From NCBI GenBank assembly GCA_027604665.1, contig JADGIZ010000613.1, positions 1 through 11,118 of the forward strand: 11,118 nt of DNA, read 5' to 3'. How positions within the stretch are numbered: the first letter of the stretch is position 1; each line of letters opens with the position of its first letter. This DNA is from Polyrhizophydium stewartii. Lineage: Eukaryota; Chytridiomycota; Chytridiomycetes; Rhizophydiales. Of this stretch, positions 1 to 8,576 are shown in pieces. The translations under genes were made by a program, and so were the position numbers. The notes under the pieces are model-generated. The model saw only the letters and a program-made list of their open reading frames with translations, was not told where the DNA came from and did no database searches.

Positions 1-84
1 CCCCAAGCCCCCCACCAAACGTCAAGCCAGCTCGCCCCGTCAGCAAACCGAGCATGCCACACCAGCAACCGCCTGGCCAGCCGA

Positions 85-617
85 TCAGAGAGACGCACTC
101 GGGTAGTCGAATGCAACGTGCTTGAACGTCTCGTCGCCCGCCAGCGTGATGTTTGTGCGGAACCCAGAGTCCGTGCGGTTGAGCAGCGCGAAGCTGTTGG
201 GCGTCGTCACAAGCAGCATGTTCGCGTCCTCGAGGCGGCCCACAAACTCGAGCGTCCGCGGAGCGCCGACCGGCAGGTACCTGCGCGCCGCCGCATGCAC
301 CACACGACCCCACAGCGTCAGCAGCCTGCCTGCGTTTCTGGGCGTGTGTCCGTGTGCTCGAGGCAGGGGGCGGGAATGCGGCGCAGCAGCTCGCACCATG
401 ACTGAGTGACGCCAGTGCTGTAGTACGAGCTGATGCTCTCGGCCTCGGCGGCGGCGGCGGCGGCGGCCTCGGACGGGACCGGCTCAGCCTCGGGCGGGGC
501 ATCCGAGGCGTCCGTGGCGCCTGCTGCGGCAGCGAGCAGCGGCTGCGCCAGCAGGACGACCGCCAGGCCGAGCAGATGCCTCGGCGACAGCCAGCGACGG
601 ATCGGGGCGTCGGTCAT
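85..617 (-). CDS. Secretory/ER-lumenal protein, tentatively TRAP-alpha (SSR1)/IRC22-like; two exons seen, probably 3'-partial
   Basis: Exons are 617..397 and 280..85, with a 116-bp phase-2 intron at 396..281 (donor GTGCGA, a CTGAC branch-like site, acceptor GCGCAG). The start at 617 is chosen because it opens on a typical signal peptide: a basic stretch (RRWLSPRH) followed by hydrophobic residues 15-32. Residues 33-62 are Ala/Glu-rich and acidic. The spliced join gives a short beta-rich segment (75-134) with two N-glycosylation sequons (NRT at 108, NIT at 117) and a terminal FDYP. A signal peptide, an acidic spacer and a VG...SF...NxT...F(D/E)Y pattern recall the lumenal domain of translocon-associated protein alpha and fungal IRC22, which assist ER translocation. 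The likeness is weak. The frame stops at 85-87 (138 aa), but a good donor (GTGCGT at 98..93) lies just before it. No membrane segment is present, so the gene probably continues beyond the left edge. Confidence 0.5.
446..467. repeat. GGC/GCC trinucleotide run coding polyalanine
   Basis: About seven GGC triplets (GCC on the coding strand) encode the Ala tract at residues 51-57 of the signal-peptide protein. It is a simple microsatellite inside the acidic, disordered spacer and is likely to vary in length. Confidence 0.7.
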
Positions 618-782
618 CTTTGGACAGAGAAGGGCAGCGCCGCCACGATAGCACCCCATACCCAGATGGATGCTCCTGACGACACACATCGCTTCACTCG
701 CTTCAATGCCATTACACACGCCATCGCTCACACGCGCGCCAGCGCGACCGCAGCCGCACAAGCGCAGGATCGGCCACATTCA
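618..782. other. 165-bp spacer between YME2 stop and the downstream same-strand gene
   Basis: This spacer must hold the YME2 3' UTR and poly(A) site and the promoter and 5' UTR of the downstream gene. The minus-strand frame stays open upstream of the chosen start at 617, but that extension resembles nothing and would bury the signal peptide. No RNA gene or clear AATAAA signal was seen. Confidence 0.5.
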
Positions 783-3700
783 TCACTCGGCCAGCTTGAG
801 CATCTTCTTGAACTTGGTCTCCTCGTCGCTCCACGCCACAACCTTGCGCGACGACTCGCCGAGCTTCTCGGCCAAGAAGTCGATCCGCGAGCGCACGTTG
901 GTCCCCGGGCCCCACCAGGCCGCGCCGGAACTCGAGTGGTTGAGCGACGCGAGCGTCTGCATCTCGTCCTCGTAGCTCTTGAGCCGCTTCTCCTCGTCGG
1001 CCATCAGCTGCTTGGCCGTGCGGATGCCCATCGTCGCCACAAGCTTCTCGTCTTCGTTCATCTGCTTGAAGGCTGTGCGGTAGATCGGCTTGCCCGGACG
1101 CAGCGAGTACGGCCGCCCGTTGGCGTGGTCCAGGATGATGAGCCCGTCGCGCTCCATCTGGATCAGCGGCGACGGGTCTCCCTTGAAGATCGGGTGGATG
1201 CACAAGTTGTCAAAGGGCACCTGTCGGCAAGTACCCGATCCAGACACAACAGCCGAGACAGTGTCAGCAATAGCCACCGCACTGCTTCCCAAGACGCTCG
1301 GCGCCAACTACGCGATGCATCGCACCTCCTCAAACTTGCTCAGCATCTGCGCAACCTTCCAGAACTGCACGTCCGTCCACTGGCGCTTGCTCGAGTCCAT
1401 GTCCTCGCCCATACCAATCTTGCGCAGCTCCGTGATGGCGCGGTGCACCATATCGTCAAACGCGTCCGCGGGCGTCTGGCCCGCATTGACCTTCTGGATC
1501 AGCAGGTCAAGGTCGTGCAGACGGCCGCCGAGCGAGTCGAGGGCTGGCTTGAGAGCCTCGGTCGTGACGCGCGGCAGGCGCCGCTGCACATAAGCAAGCG
1601 CCGACTCGGGCGTCGCGTCCTTGAGAATGTAGCCCTCAACCGACTTGGTCGGGATCACTGGCGCGGCCAAGGCGTCGGTATCGGTATCAGCAGCGGCAGC
1701 GACAATTGACACACACGGCCCGCCGAGCGCCGCAAGCAAGAAACGCACCCTTGCCGAGCTCGCGAACGGCAGCCGGGTTGTCGCTCACAAACACAACGTG
1801 CGCCACGCGGTACTGCGCCGTGATGATGGCGGCCCACTGCAGACAGCAAGAGCAATGTCAGCCGCGCTCACACGACCCTCAAAAACGCCTCGCGTGAACT
1901 GTCGCACCTCGGTCAGCATGCTGTATAGGAACTCTCCGCGCGAGTTCTCCTTGCCCAAGTAGTCCTCGATGACAATGACGGGGTACTCGACCTCGGGCAC
2001 ATCAAGACTGTCCGCGTCGCGGCGGGAGAGCTCATCGAGCGCCTTGAGACGCGCCTGGCGCTGCTTGACGGTGAGATCGGTGACAGCCTTGGTGACGCAG
2101 TCAAGGATCTTGCGGATCTCGTTCTCCTTGGTCGTGCTGAGCCCGGCCTTGGCGCCGGTCGTCGCGGTGATGATGGCGTCCATGAACGTCGTGATCTGCG
2201 ACATGAAGCCAAACGACGGCGAAAAGTTGACCTGCGACGCCAAGCGCGAAATTAGGATGTGCTCGGGCTGGCCAACGAGATCCTCGCAGTGGATGACAAG
2301 CTTGTTCCTGCACGCGCAAGTTAGCAGCCCGCCCGGCCGCTTCAGCGCGACAGTCGGCCAGAACAGGCGATGAGCTGCCTACTTGTGATGCTCGAGCGCC
2401 TTGCGCACAAGGTCGGACTTGCCAGAGCCCTTGGGGCCGGACACGAGCACAAGCGTCTCGGGCGACTGCTTAAAGTGCTGCTCAAGACGCTTCTCCTCCT
2501 TCTCGCGCTCGGCCCATCCGAGCGAGCTGCGCAGCGTGCGCTTGGGCTTGACCGCGCCAGAGCCAAAGATGAAGCTTAGGATGGACGATTGTGCGCCAGA
2601 GAGAAGCTCCTCGGCGGTCTCAGCGTACTTGACAAAGCTGAAGCGGCCCGTGAGCTTGTTGGTGATGAAAAAGACGCGCAGGGGATCAAAGACGAGATAT
2701 GAGATCACGGCTGCGATGGCGAGCAGGATCGGCACCGAGATGCGCAGGTTGGCCATCATCCAGTTCCACAGCGAGAACGAGTTTGATTTCTGGGTTCGGC
2801 GAGTCGCATTGCGTCAGATAGCACCACGATACGGCCGCGGCGGCAAGACAACCATACGCACCTTCTCGTATCCAATGTGCACGCGGGTGCCGTCAATGGA
2901 CTCGCCGTGGATGCAGTTCCTGGCGCTGGTGGCCGAGCGCTTGTTGACAAACTCGACCGAGGCGAAGCGCGGCACGTCCTTGGACGACGACGGCTGCAGC
3001 GTCACATCCATGATGCGGCCGTAGTTGCGGAACTCGCGGTAGAGTTGCTCCTGCAGCGCATGTCAGAGGCACGAGCGATGTCCGCCGATGCGCCGCGCTC
3101 CAGCACCCACGCACCACGGTGAGATCCGGGCCGTGGAACTCGACGTGCAGGCGCGAGGTGGGAACGCGCGAGACCATGTCCTCGACCCACGGGCGGCCCT
3201 GGGCGGCGCAGCGCAAGCGCGCCGGTCAGCCAGCGGGTTCCTCCAGGCACGCGGCGCCATGGCACGCCACGGCACGCCACGGCACGCGGATCACCTTGAC
3301 CTCAAAGGCCTTGATCTTGCGCAGATTGAAGCTCGAGCGGACGCCCGTGTCGCGCACATGCGCCTGGATGGCCTCGACGGCCTCCTCGACCGTGCCGCCC
3401 CTGTATCTGAACTTGAGGTACAGGCCGCCCTCCTTGATGTTGGGCTCGGCCGAGCGGAACTGGAACTCGGCGCCTTCGGGGAAGTGCTCGGGAACGAGAC
3501 TGCGCCAGCGCTCCTCCTCGACGAACTTGGAGGCGTACTGGTTGATAAAGTACGTGCGCGGGTCGATCACGCCGAGCTTGAACGGGAAGATGTTCTCGAA
3601 CCACACCGTGCCCTTGTGGAAGTCGGGGTTCTCCATCGGGCCCTCGACAGGCGCCGACTCGGTCGGCACCTCGAGCTCGTGCTCGGTCACCTCGTTGGGG

Positions 3701-4062
3701 GCGGCGCCCGTGCGCACATGCTTGACGGGTTCGCTCTCTGCCGCCGTGGACTGGCAGGCAGGCGCAGCAGGAGTGCGTGAGGCGGCGCCAGTGAGCGACG
3801 GCGCGCGGGCAAGGGTGTCAGCAGCTTGCACGACAGTCTGGCTGACCGGCTGGTGGCTGTCGCTGACCTGGAAGCAGGCGGGCAGCGGGCGGCTGAGCGG
3901 CGGCAGCGGGCGCATGGGCAGCCGCAGGCGTGCGTCGGCGAGGCGGGCCGTGATGTGCAGCGGCGCCACGCGGGCCAGCAGCCGCGGCTGCGCAGCGCGG
4001 GCGAGCAGCAGCGGCCGCAGCGAGAGTGGCTGACGGGCCCTCGCGGCCGCAATCGGGAGCAT
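783..4062 (-). CDS. YME2: Mitochondrial escape protein 2 (Yme2), RRM plus AAA+ inner-membrane protein
   Basis: Exons: 4062..3295, 3198..3115, 3050..2862, 2789..2383, 2307..1908, 1836..1749, 1657..1326, 1220..783 (901 aa plus TGA); introns are 64-105 bp. From the N-terminus there is an Arg/Leu/Ala-rich mitochondrial presequence (about 1-60). The family's WFENIFPF block follows, then an RRM-like domain (about 268-347, containing RFASVEF), one membrane segment (about 365-381, FDPLRVFF just after), Walker A GPKGSGKS (465-472), Walker B VIVIED (about 593-598) and a C-terminal region with NGRPYSLRPGKP. Length and order fit yeast Yme2 (850 aa). The family lies in the mitochondrial inner membrane, affects nucleoid structure and mtDNA escape, and has the RRM-like and AAA+ parts on opposite sides of the membrane. 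Family alignment chose the donor at 1907, joining LYSMLTE to WAAIITAQ, over a 35-nt alternative. The exon 2 end could shift by one codon. The gene is head to head with the PPR gene. Confidence 0.93.
3261..3288. repeat. 10-bp tandem repeat inside YME2 intron 1
   Basis: The unit GGCACGCCAC occurs twice in full and is followed by a partial third copy. It lies inside the 96-bp first intron of YME2 (3294..3199) and is frame-neutral there. No function is apparent. Confidence 0.7.
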
Positions 4063-4087
4063 CTTCTCGAGTCAACTTCTCCAGACG
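4063..4087. promoter_or_regulatory. 25-bp divergent spacer between the YME2 and PPR start codons
   Basis: Only 25 bp separate the two divergent start codons. Both proteins open with plausible mitochondrial presequences at exactly these methionines, so the starts look right. The transcription starts must either lie inside this spacer or, more likely, overlap so that each 5' UTR runs antisense into the other gene. No TATA-like element is visible. Confidence 0.5.
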
Positions 4088-7000
4088 ATGCTGAAGCAGG
4101 CGACACGGCTGCTGGCGCTGGCGAGCCGGCCGGCCGCCGGCGTGCGGTGCATCCGCCCGGCAGGCATGCCACGGCGCACATCAGCCACTGCTCACGGGGG
4201 GCCCCGGGGCGACGCCCCGACACCGCCGCCGGTGTCGCACGGCGACGAGGACAGCGACAGCGACGAGCTCAGCGCAGCGCCGTCGAGGTCCGCGTCTGCG
4301 TTGGAGCTCAACGCCGACGCCTTCGGCAGGCCTGCAGACCCGAGCGCCGAAAGGGACGCCCAGCAAAAGTGGAACGACTTCAAAAACACGAGCATCTGGA
4401 AGCTCAAGACCTTCAACCGGCAGCGGTTCGAGGACGTGATTCAGGCCATCTTCGCCAACCCAGTGTCGGCCAAGGTCCGCCTTCATCACCTGGAGGAGAC
4501 AATGGCGCGCATGCAGCGGGTCGGGATCACTCCGAATGGGTATCTCGAGCTGCGCGTGCAAGTCATCCTCGCGGCGCGCTCCAAATCGTACGTGCTTGCG
4601 TCCAAGGCGGTCGCCGAGTTTGAGGCCGCGGGACACCGGGCCGACGAGATCATGCTGTCCGAGATGATCAAGTGCGCTGCACTCAGCCTCGGCCCGGAAA
4701 GGGCACACTCGGAGGCGCAAGCGTGGTTCCGCCGGATCGCCGGGATGCGGTTGCCCGTGTCGCAGTTATCGTGGCGCATCTACTACCACATGATCTTGGC
4801 GTGCCTTACCTCGCGCAATCTGCCCCGCGCGGAGCGCTGGTACAAGGCCCTCGAGGACCACGGGAAGCTCGCGCAGGCGCACAATGCCCTGATTGAATGG
4901 ATTATAGTGTATTGCTGCGAGATTCGTTACATCGAAGGAGCCATGATGTGGTTCGGCAAGGTTGGTTGGACTGTCTGCGTTCTGCCGTCTGTGTGAGTAT
5001 GGCCCGCTGACCGAGTGCGCATCGACACATCAAACGCAGCTTGCGGCAAGCGGGATCCGACCAAGGACTTCGGTGTTTGTGTCGCTGATGCGCATGTATC
5101 TCGAGCTCGGCCAGACGGCCGAGGTGTTCAAGATCGACCAGAGCATGCAGGTTCTGGGCGTGAGCCGCAGCCAGGAATCGTACGAGCTGCTCGTGAGCGC
5201 GCATTGCAAGGCGCGCCAGTTCCGGGAAGCGCGGCTCCTGTACGAGCAAATGTTCAGCAAAAACGTGCGGTGCTCGGTGCAATTGTACAAGACCTTTATC
5301 CGCGCGCACACCGAAGAAGGCAACTGGCGCCAGGTTATCAAGTGGTACGGCACCATGAGCCGCGAGCGGCTCAGAAGCCAGAGCGCGCAGTACTTGCACG
5401 CATATGCGCTGTACATGAGTCAAGGCCCGGACGCATTCGTGCGCTCGACTCTCCGCAACGTCATCCAGTGGCCCGTGAAGGGCTCCGAGAACACGCAACG
5501 CAAGGCTCAAGTCTTGCTGGACATGTGCGAGGTTGCCTCCAATGTCGAGGCGTGCCTGAACAGCTCTGACTTGGCTGCATTGCATCGCGTGCTGGAAGGG
5601 CTCGTGGCATCCACCCCCGCAAACGACACGGAGCCGCATAGCACGCTGCTTGACACAAGCAGCCGCACGCCGCCAAGGCTGCTGCTTCCGCCGCACTTGC
5701 TCCTCAGTGCGCTGCAAGCGCTTTTGAAAAGCGGAACTTTTGCGATCGTGCATCTGGCTGTATCTCTCTTTGAGCAAGCGCTGCCGTTGCCGCATTACGC
5801 GCAGATCGCAGGCATGGCCGATTCGCTCTTGCAGCACGTTGTGTCGATTGGCGATGCATCGACTGCAGAGCGCATCTATGATAAGGCCAGAAGCATTTCG
5901 TCGGCGAAACTGTCGAACAGCACCATCGATTCGTATGCAAGGCTTCTGTCTCGCAGTTCAGCCACGATCCACGCGGTCGACAACGTTTTTGCAGATATAG
6001 TTGACTTTGACATCACGCTCTCGGTCGAGTGCATGCAGGAGATTGTCTTTGCGTACTTGGCGCTCGGCGACCCAGGTCACGCCGCACAGTGGGCTGCTCG
6101 CATCATTCGGACACATCGCGCTGTTCCGCGCTCTGTTCTTGTTCAGCTCGCTGCCGAAAAGATCAGAAGCGGCACAGTCCGTGCGCAGGTGCTGAAATGG
6201 ATATTCAGGCTGCTCAGCGACACGCCAAGCCGACCCGCATCCTCTGTTACCAGCGGGAACAACGTGCATGACCTCCTGAGGATCGGTGGATTGGAGCGCG
6301 CAGACGTCCCGAGCGCCGCGCCACCCGCCTCGATCCTCGACCAGATGATCGACTCGGCCGTGCTCGGAAAAGACCTGGATCTGGTGTATCTGCAGGCGAA
6401 GCATATGGCGCTGGGCACGCGCGAGGCGATCCAAGATCTCCAGCTCATGAGTGCGGCGCGGGCATTGGATCTCGACGGATACCTCCAGATGGCCGAGTTC
6501 TGCCGCAGTGTGGGACATCCTGCATCGGGTATTACGTGGCTCAAGACTAGCGAATGCATTGGACTTGTCTCACAGCTCGACAAGGAAGCCGACAGAGCGA
6601 GCAGGTCGTCGCACGAGCTCGCGCGGTATGTCAGGGCATTGGCCGAGTGCCACTACAGCAGCGATCTCGATCCAAGCGAGGCGCTGCGGACAGGCAAAGT
6701 TTCGCGCGAGTGGCTCGAGCAGCACGCAGGCACGTGCGAGCACCGAGCCCGCACTCTTGAGCTGATTCATGCATTCGTGCAATCGGAGGCCCTAATCCGC
6801 GAATGTCAGGCCGGGGCTGCTGCCAAGGCCCGCCTTCTCTACATGGCGCTCCGCCAGCTTGGTGCTCAGCCGACCCGTGCAGCGGCGGAGGAGCTTGTCA
6901 AACTTTGCGCCACCAGCCGGCCGCTTCTCGGCCTCGCTGTGATTGTGGTGCGCGACATCACGCGAGATCCAGGCGGCCGCCCACCCCACATGCATGTCTA

Positions 7001-7526
7001 CAACACGCTTCTGGGCATGCTCCTGCAACACAAGTACCTGACGGCCGCGCACCGCCTGTTCGCGGCCATCGTAGATCAGAGCAAGCGCCGGACGTGGCGC
7101 TCGTTGCCGCTGCTGCCCGCGCGGCCATCGACGGGCAATCTGGTCAAGCTTCTTCTTGCCAACACCAAGCCACATCTCGATCCCGGAGCAGCAGGCGCGG
7201 GGGACGATCCTGGCCGTCAGGTCGGCCGACGGGTGCGCGTGCCGCGGCATGTGTGGGTGCCGCGCGTGCAAGCCTACACAGCGGCTCTGGCGACCACGGA
7301 CGCTATGCACCATCTGTCTCCGTGGGTGTGCGGCGAAATGGCCGCTCGACTCCGCAACGCGGATATGCTGGCCGATGCGCGCATCTGGCAGGATCTACAG
7401 GCCAGTGGCATCAAGAGGCGCGAGCGGGCCGAGGCGTCAGTCGTGGCGGCTGGTGGCCGTGTCGGCGAGGTAGATGAGGACGATCGACACCAACGGACTG
7501 GTGGCGGGGCAGCAGCTCAACTTTGA
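4088..7526 (+). CDS. Large pentatricopeptide-repeat (PPR) protein, probably mitochondrial
   Basis: Exons are 4088..4960 and 5040..7526, with a 79-bp phase-0 intron (donor GTTGGT, CTGAC branch-like site, acceptor CGCAG); 1119 aa. The N-terminus (Leu/Arg/Ala-rich, about 1-30) looks like a mitochondrial presequence and is followed by an acidic, Ser-rich linker (50-70). Paired-helix PPR-type repeats are clear at about 225-260, 280-297 (restored across the intron as WFGK/LAASGIRP), 298-332, 334-367, 369-401 and again at 940-975. The middle is helical and more degenerate. PPR proteins bind organellar RNA and control its processing, stability or translation. Size and layout recall the Pet309/CYA-5 class of cox1-specific factors, but orthology cannot be asserted. 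The tail (about 1085-1119) is Gly/Ala/Arg-rich and looks non-conserved. The frame closes with three consecutive in-frame stops (TGA TAA TGA, 7524-7532). Confidence 0.85.
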
Positions 7527-7706
7527 TAATGAACTGTATTCATCGCTGCGCTCGCAAGAGAGCCTCTCGTTTCTGTGTTTTGGTTCGTCGGTCTGCGTGG
7601 CCACCGCCAAGGCGTTGTGTGGTTTGCGCTTTCCACGGCAGTCGAGTCATGCAGCGAGTGGGCTGAGCAAGCGAGTGCAGGATGGCGGATCGTGCCAGCG
7701 CGAGTC
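7527..7706. other. 180-bp tail-to-tail region between the PPR and selenoprotein H genes
   Basis: The region holds the 3' ends of both convergent genes. The plus strand shows no further gene. The minus strand contains the SECIS-like hairpin described separately. No AATAAA signal was recognised on either strand. Confidence 0.6.
7566..7658 (-). promoter_or_regulatory. Candidate SECIS element in the selenoprotein H 3' UTR
   Basis: Read on the minus strand, the hairpin begins 57 nt after the TAA stop. The expected parts are present in order: ATGA (7650-7647) followed by C, an unpaired AAA (7632-7630) and GA in a CGAA context (7587-7584), which allows tandem G.A/A.G pairs at the quartet. Helix II pairs 7645-7633 with 7600-7588 by hand folding: 11 Watson-Crick pairs, one A/A mismatch and two single-base bulges (7637, 7590). 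After AAA a further mini-stem (7622-7619 with 7604-7601, then 7614-7612 with 7607-7605 around CTTG) would make it a Form-2-like SECIS. Helix I is weaker (7658-7655 with 7569-7566). An alternative 7-bp pairing, 7657-7651 with 7548-7542, is perfect but far away. No folding energy was computed. Confidence 0.5.
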
Positions 7707-8489
7707 TTACGACGACGACGAGGCCGCCGCGGCGCGAGTGATCTGATCAGCGACCAGATCAACGGCAACGGCGTGATCCACAAACTTTTCCTTGCGGGGC
7801 GGACCCTTCTTGAGGCCGTTCCAGACCGTCACCGCATCTGCGCGCACGGCGGCAAGGTCAGCCGACGCTCGAGCGGGGCAGCATGAGGTGTGAGACGCAC
7901 CGTCCGAGCCGGGTGCCTTGACATGGATGTCAAACGACTTGGATCGGGGCTTGGTCGGGTTGATCAGGACCGTCGCAGCGGGATAAGCATCCTTGAGCGC
8001 TTTGCTCAGGCGCTGCCCCTGCGACTTGTACGTCGATCAGCTGGTGCAGTGCTCGACGGTGATGACCACGCCGTCGCCGCTGGGCCGCGGTCCGTTTGGT
8101 CCGCCTTGGTCGCGGGCCGCGGCAGCAGCAGGTGCGGCAGCAGCAGCAGGTATGGCAGATGCGGCAGACGCGACGGCGGGGACCGGCTTGGCGTCGCCGC
8201 CGCGGGACGGGGCCGCCGGCGCGGCAGCGGCATCAACAGCGGCCTTGGATCGGGCGGCACCAGCGCGGGGACGCTTGGCAGGCGCGTCAGCGGCGGCGGC
8301 GGCAGCGGACTCGCCGAGGTCGTGGTCCGCGGCAGAGGGCGCCGCGCGCTTGGACGCGGCGCGGGCAGAGCGGCGCGAGGCAGAGGCGGCCGCGGGGTCG
8401 CCCTGGTCGGCGGCAGGCGGGCCGCCGGCGCCGGGGTCGTCTGGCGCGGCAGGCCCGGCGGCCGCCGCGGGCTTGCGGCGCGGCGGCAT
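7707..8489 (-). CDS. SELENOH: Selenoprotein H (SELENOH/Rdx family) with in-frame UGA for selenocysteine
   Basis: Exons are 8489..7901 and 7837..7707, with a 63-bp phase-1 intron (donor GTGCGT, CTGAC branch-like site, acceptor GCGCAG); 239 aa including Sec151, stop TAA. Residues 1-140 form an Ala/Pro-rich, basic, disordered N-terminus (PPRRKP, AKRPRAG) that may act as a nuclear or AT-hook-like region, much longer than in the roughly 120-aa animal proteins. The thioredoxin-like domain starts at VVITVEHC. The redox motif is C148-T-S-U151, with UGA at 8039..8037. It is followed by QRLSKALKDAYP, INPTKPRSKSFDI and, across the intron, VWNGLKKGPPRK. These match animal SELENOH blocks (VEHCTSU, NPTKPR, W.GIKKGPPRK) at the same spacing. 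Family members are nucleolar or nuclear redox regulators. The start was chosen because the frame upstream only overlaps the divergent UBA gene, and because animal SELENOH also opens Met-x-Pro-Arg with basic residues. Neighbouring genes end in TGA, so the code is standard. Confidence 0.9.
8037..8039 (-). other. UGA codon recoded as selenocysteine (Sec151)
   Basis: The minus-strand codon TGA follows codons for His-Cys-Thr-Ser and precedes Ser-Thr-Tyr-Lys. It falls exactly where SELENOH carries Sec in its CxxU motif. The frame stays open after it, and homology continues directly for 45 codons to the splice site and on into exon 2. Confidence 0.88.
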
Positions 8490-8576
8490 GGCGATGGGCA
8501 AACCCCGATCGAGCGCCACGGAACCGAGTTTGTCAGTCCCCCGAGCACACACCCGCCGGCCGGCCAGCGAGACAGC
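8490..8576. promoter_or_regulatory. 87-bp divergent promoter region, selenoprotein H / UBA protein
   Basis: This GC-rich spacer separates the two divergent start codons and should hold both 5' UTRs or a shared core promoter. A run of GCCGGCCGGC is visible in it. No TATA box or recognised factor site was seen. Confidence 0.5.

Noticed and set aside
576..1709. 377-codon plus-strand ORF
   Set aside because: Antisense shadow of YME2 exons 7-8, with Arg/His/Leu-rich composition typical of GC-rich mirror frames and no recognisable domain.
1837..1871. A 35-nt intron in YME2 using a GTGAGC donor
   Set aside because: Shorter than any other intron here, and it would insert about 12 residues that I do not recognise from the family between LYSMLTE and WAAIITAQ. 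The donor at 1907 gives a 71-bp intron and restores the family pattern.
3119..4033. 304-codon plus-strand ORF
   Set aside because: Antisense to YME2 exons 1-2. It has low-complexity Ser/Arg/Ala composition, and the opposite strand carries clear family motifs.
4902..5837. 311-codon minus-strand ORF
   Set aside because: Antisense to PPR repeats that are clearly coding on the plus strand.
7500..7560. Second ATGA (7543-7540, minus strand) as the SECIS core
   Set aside because: No complementary strand or GA partner at suitable spacing, and it would extend into the PPR coding region. The core at 7650 fits better.
7890..8576. Plus-strand extension of the UBA protein frame upstream to 7890
   Set aside because: The extra residues are Gly/Arg low complexity opposite the selenoprotein gene. 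The Met at 8577 directly precedes the first UBA domain.
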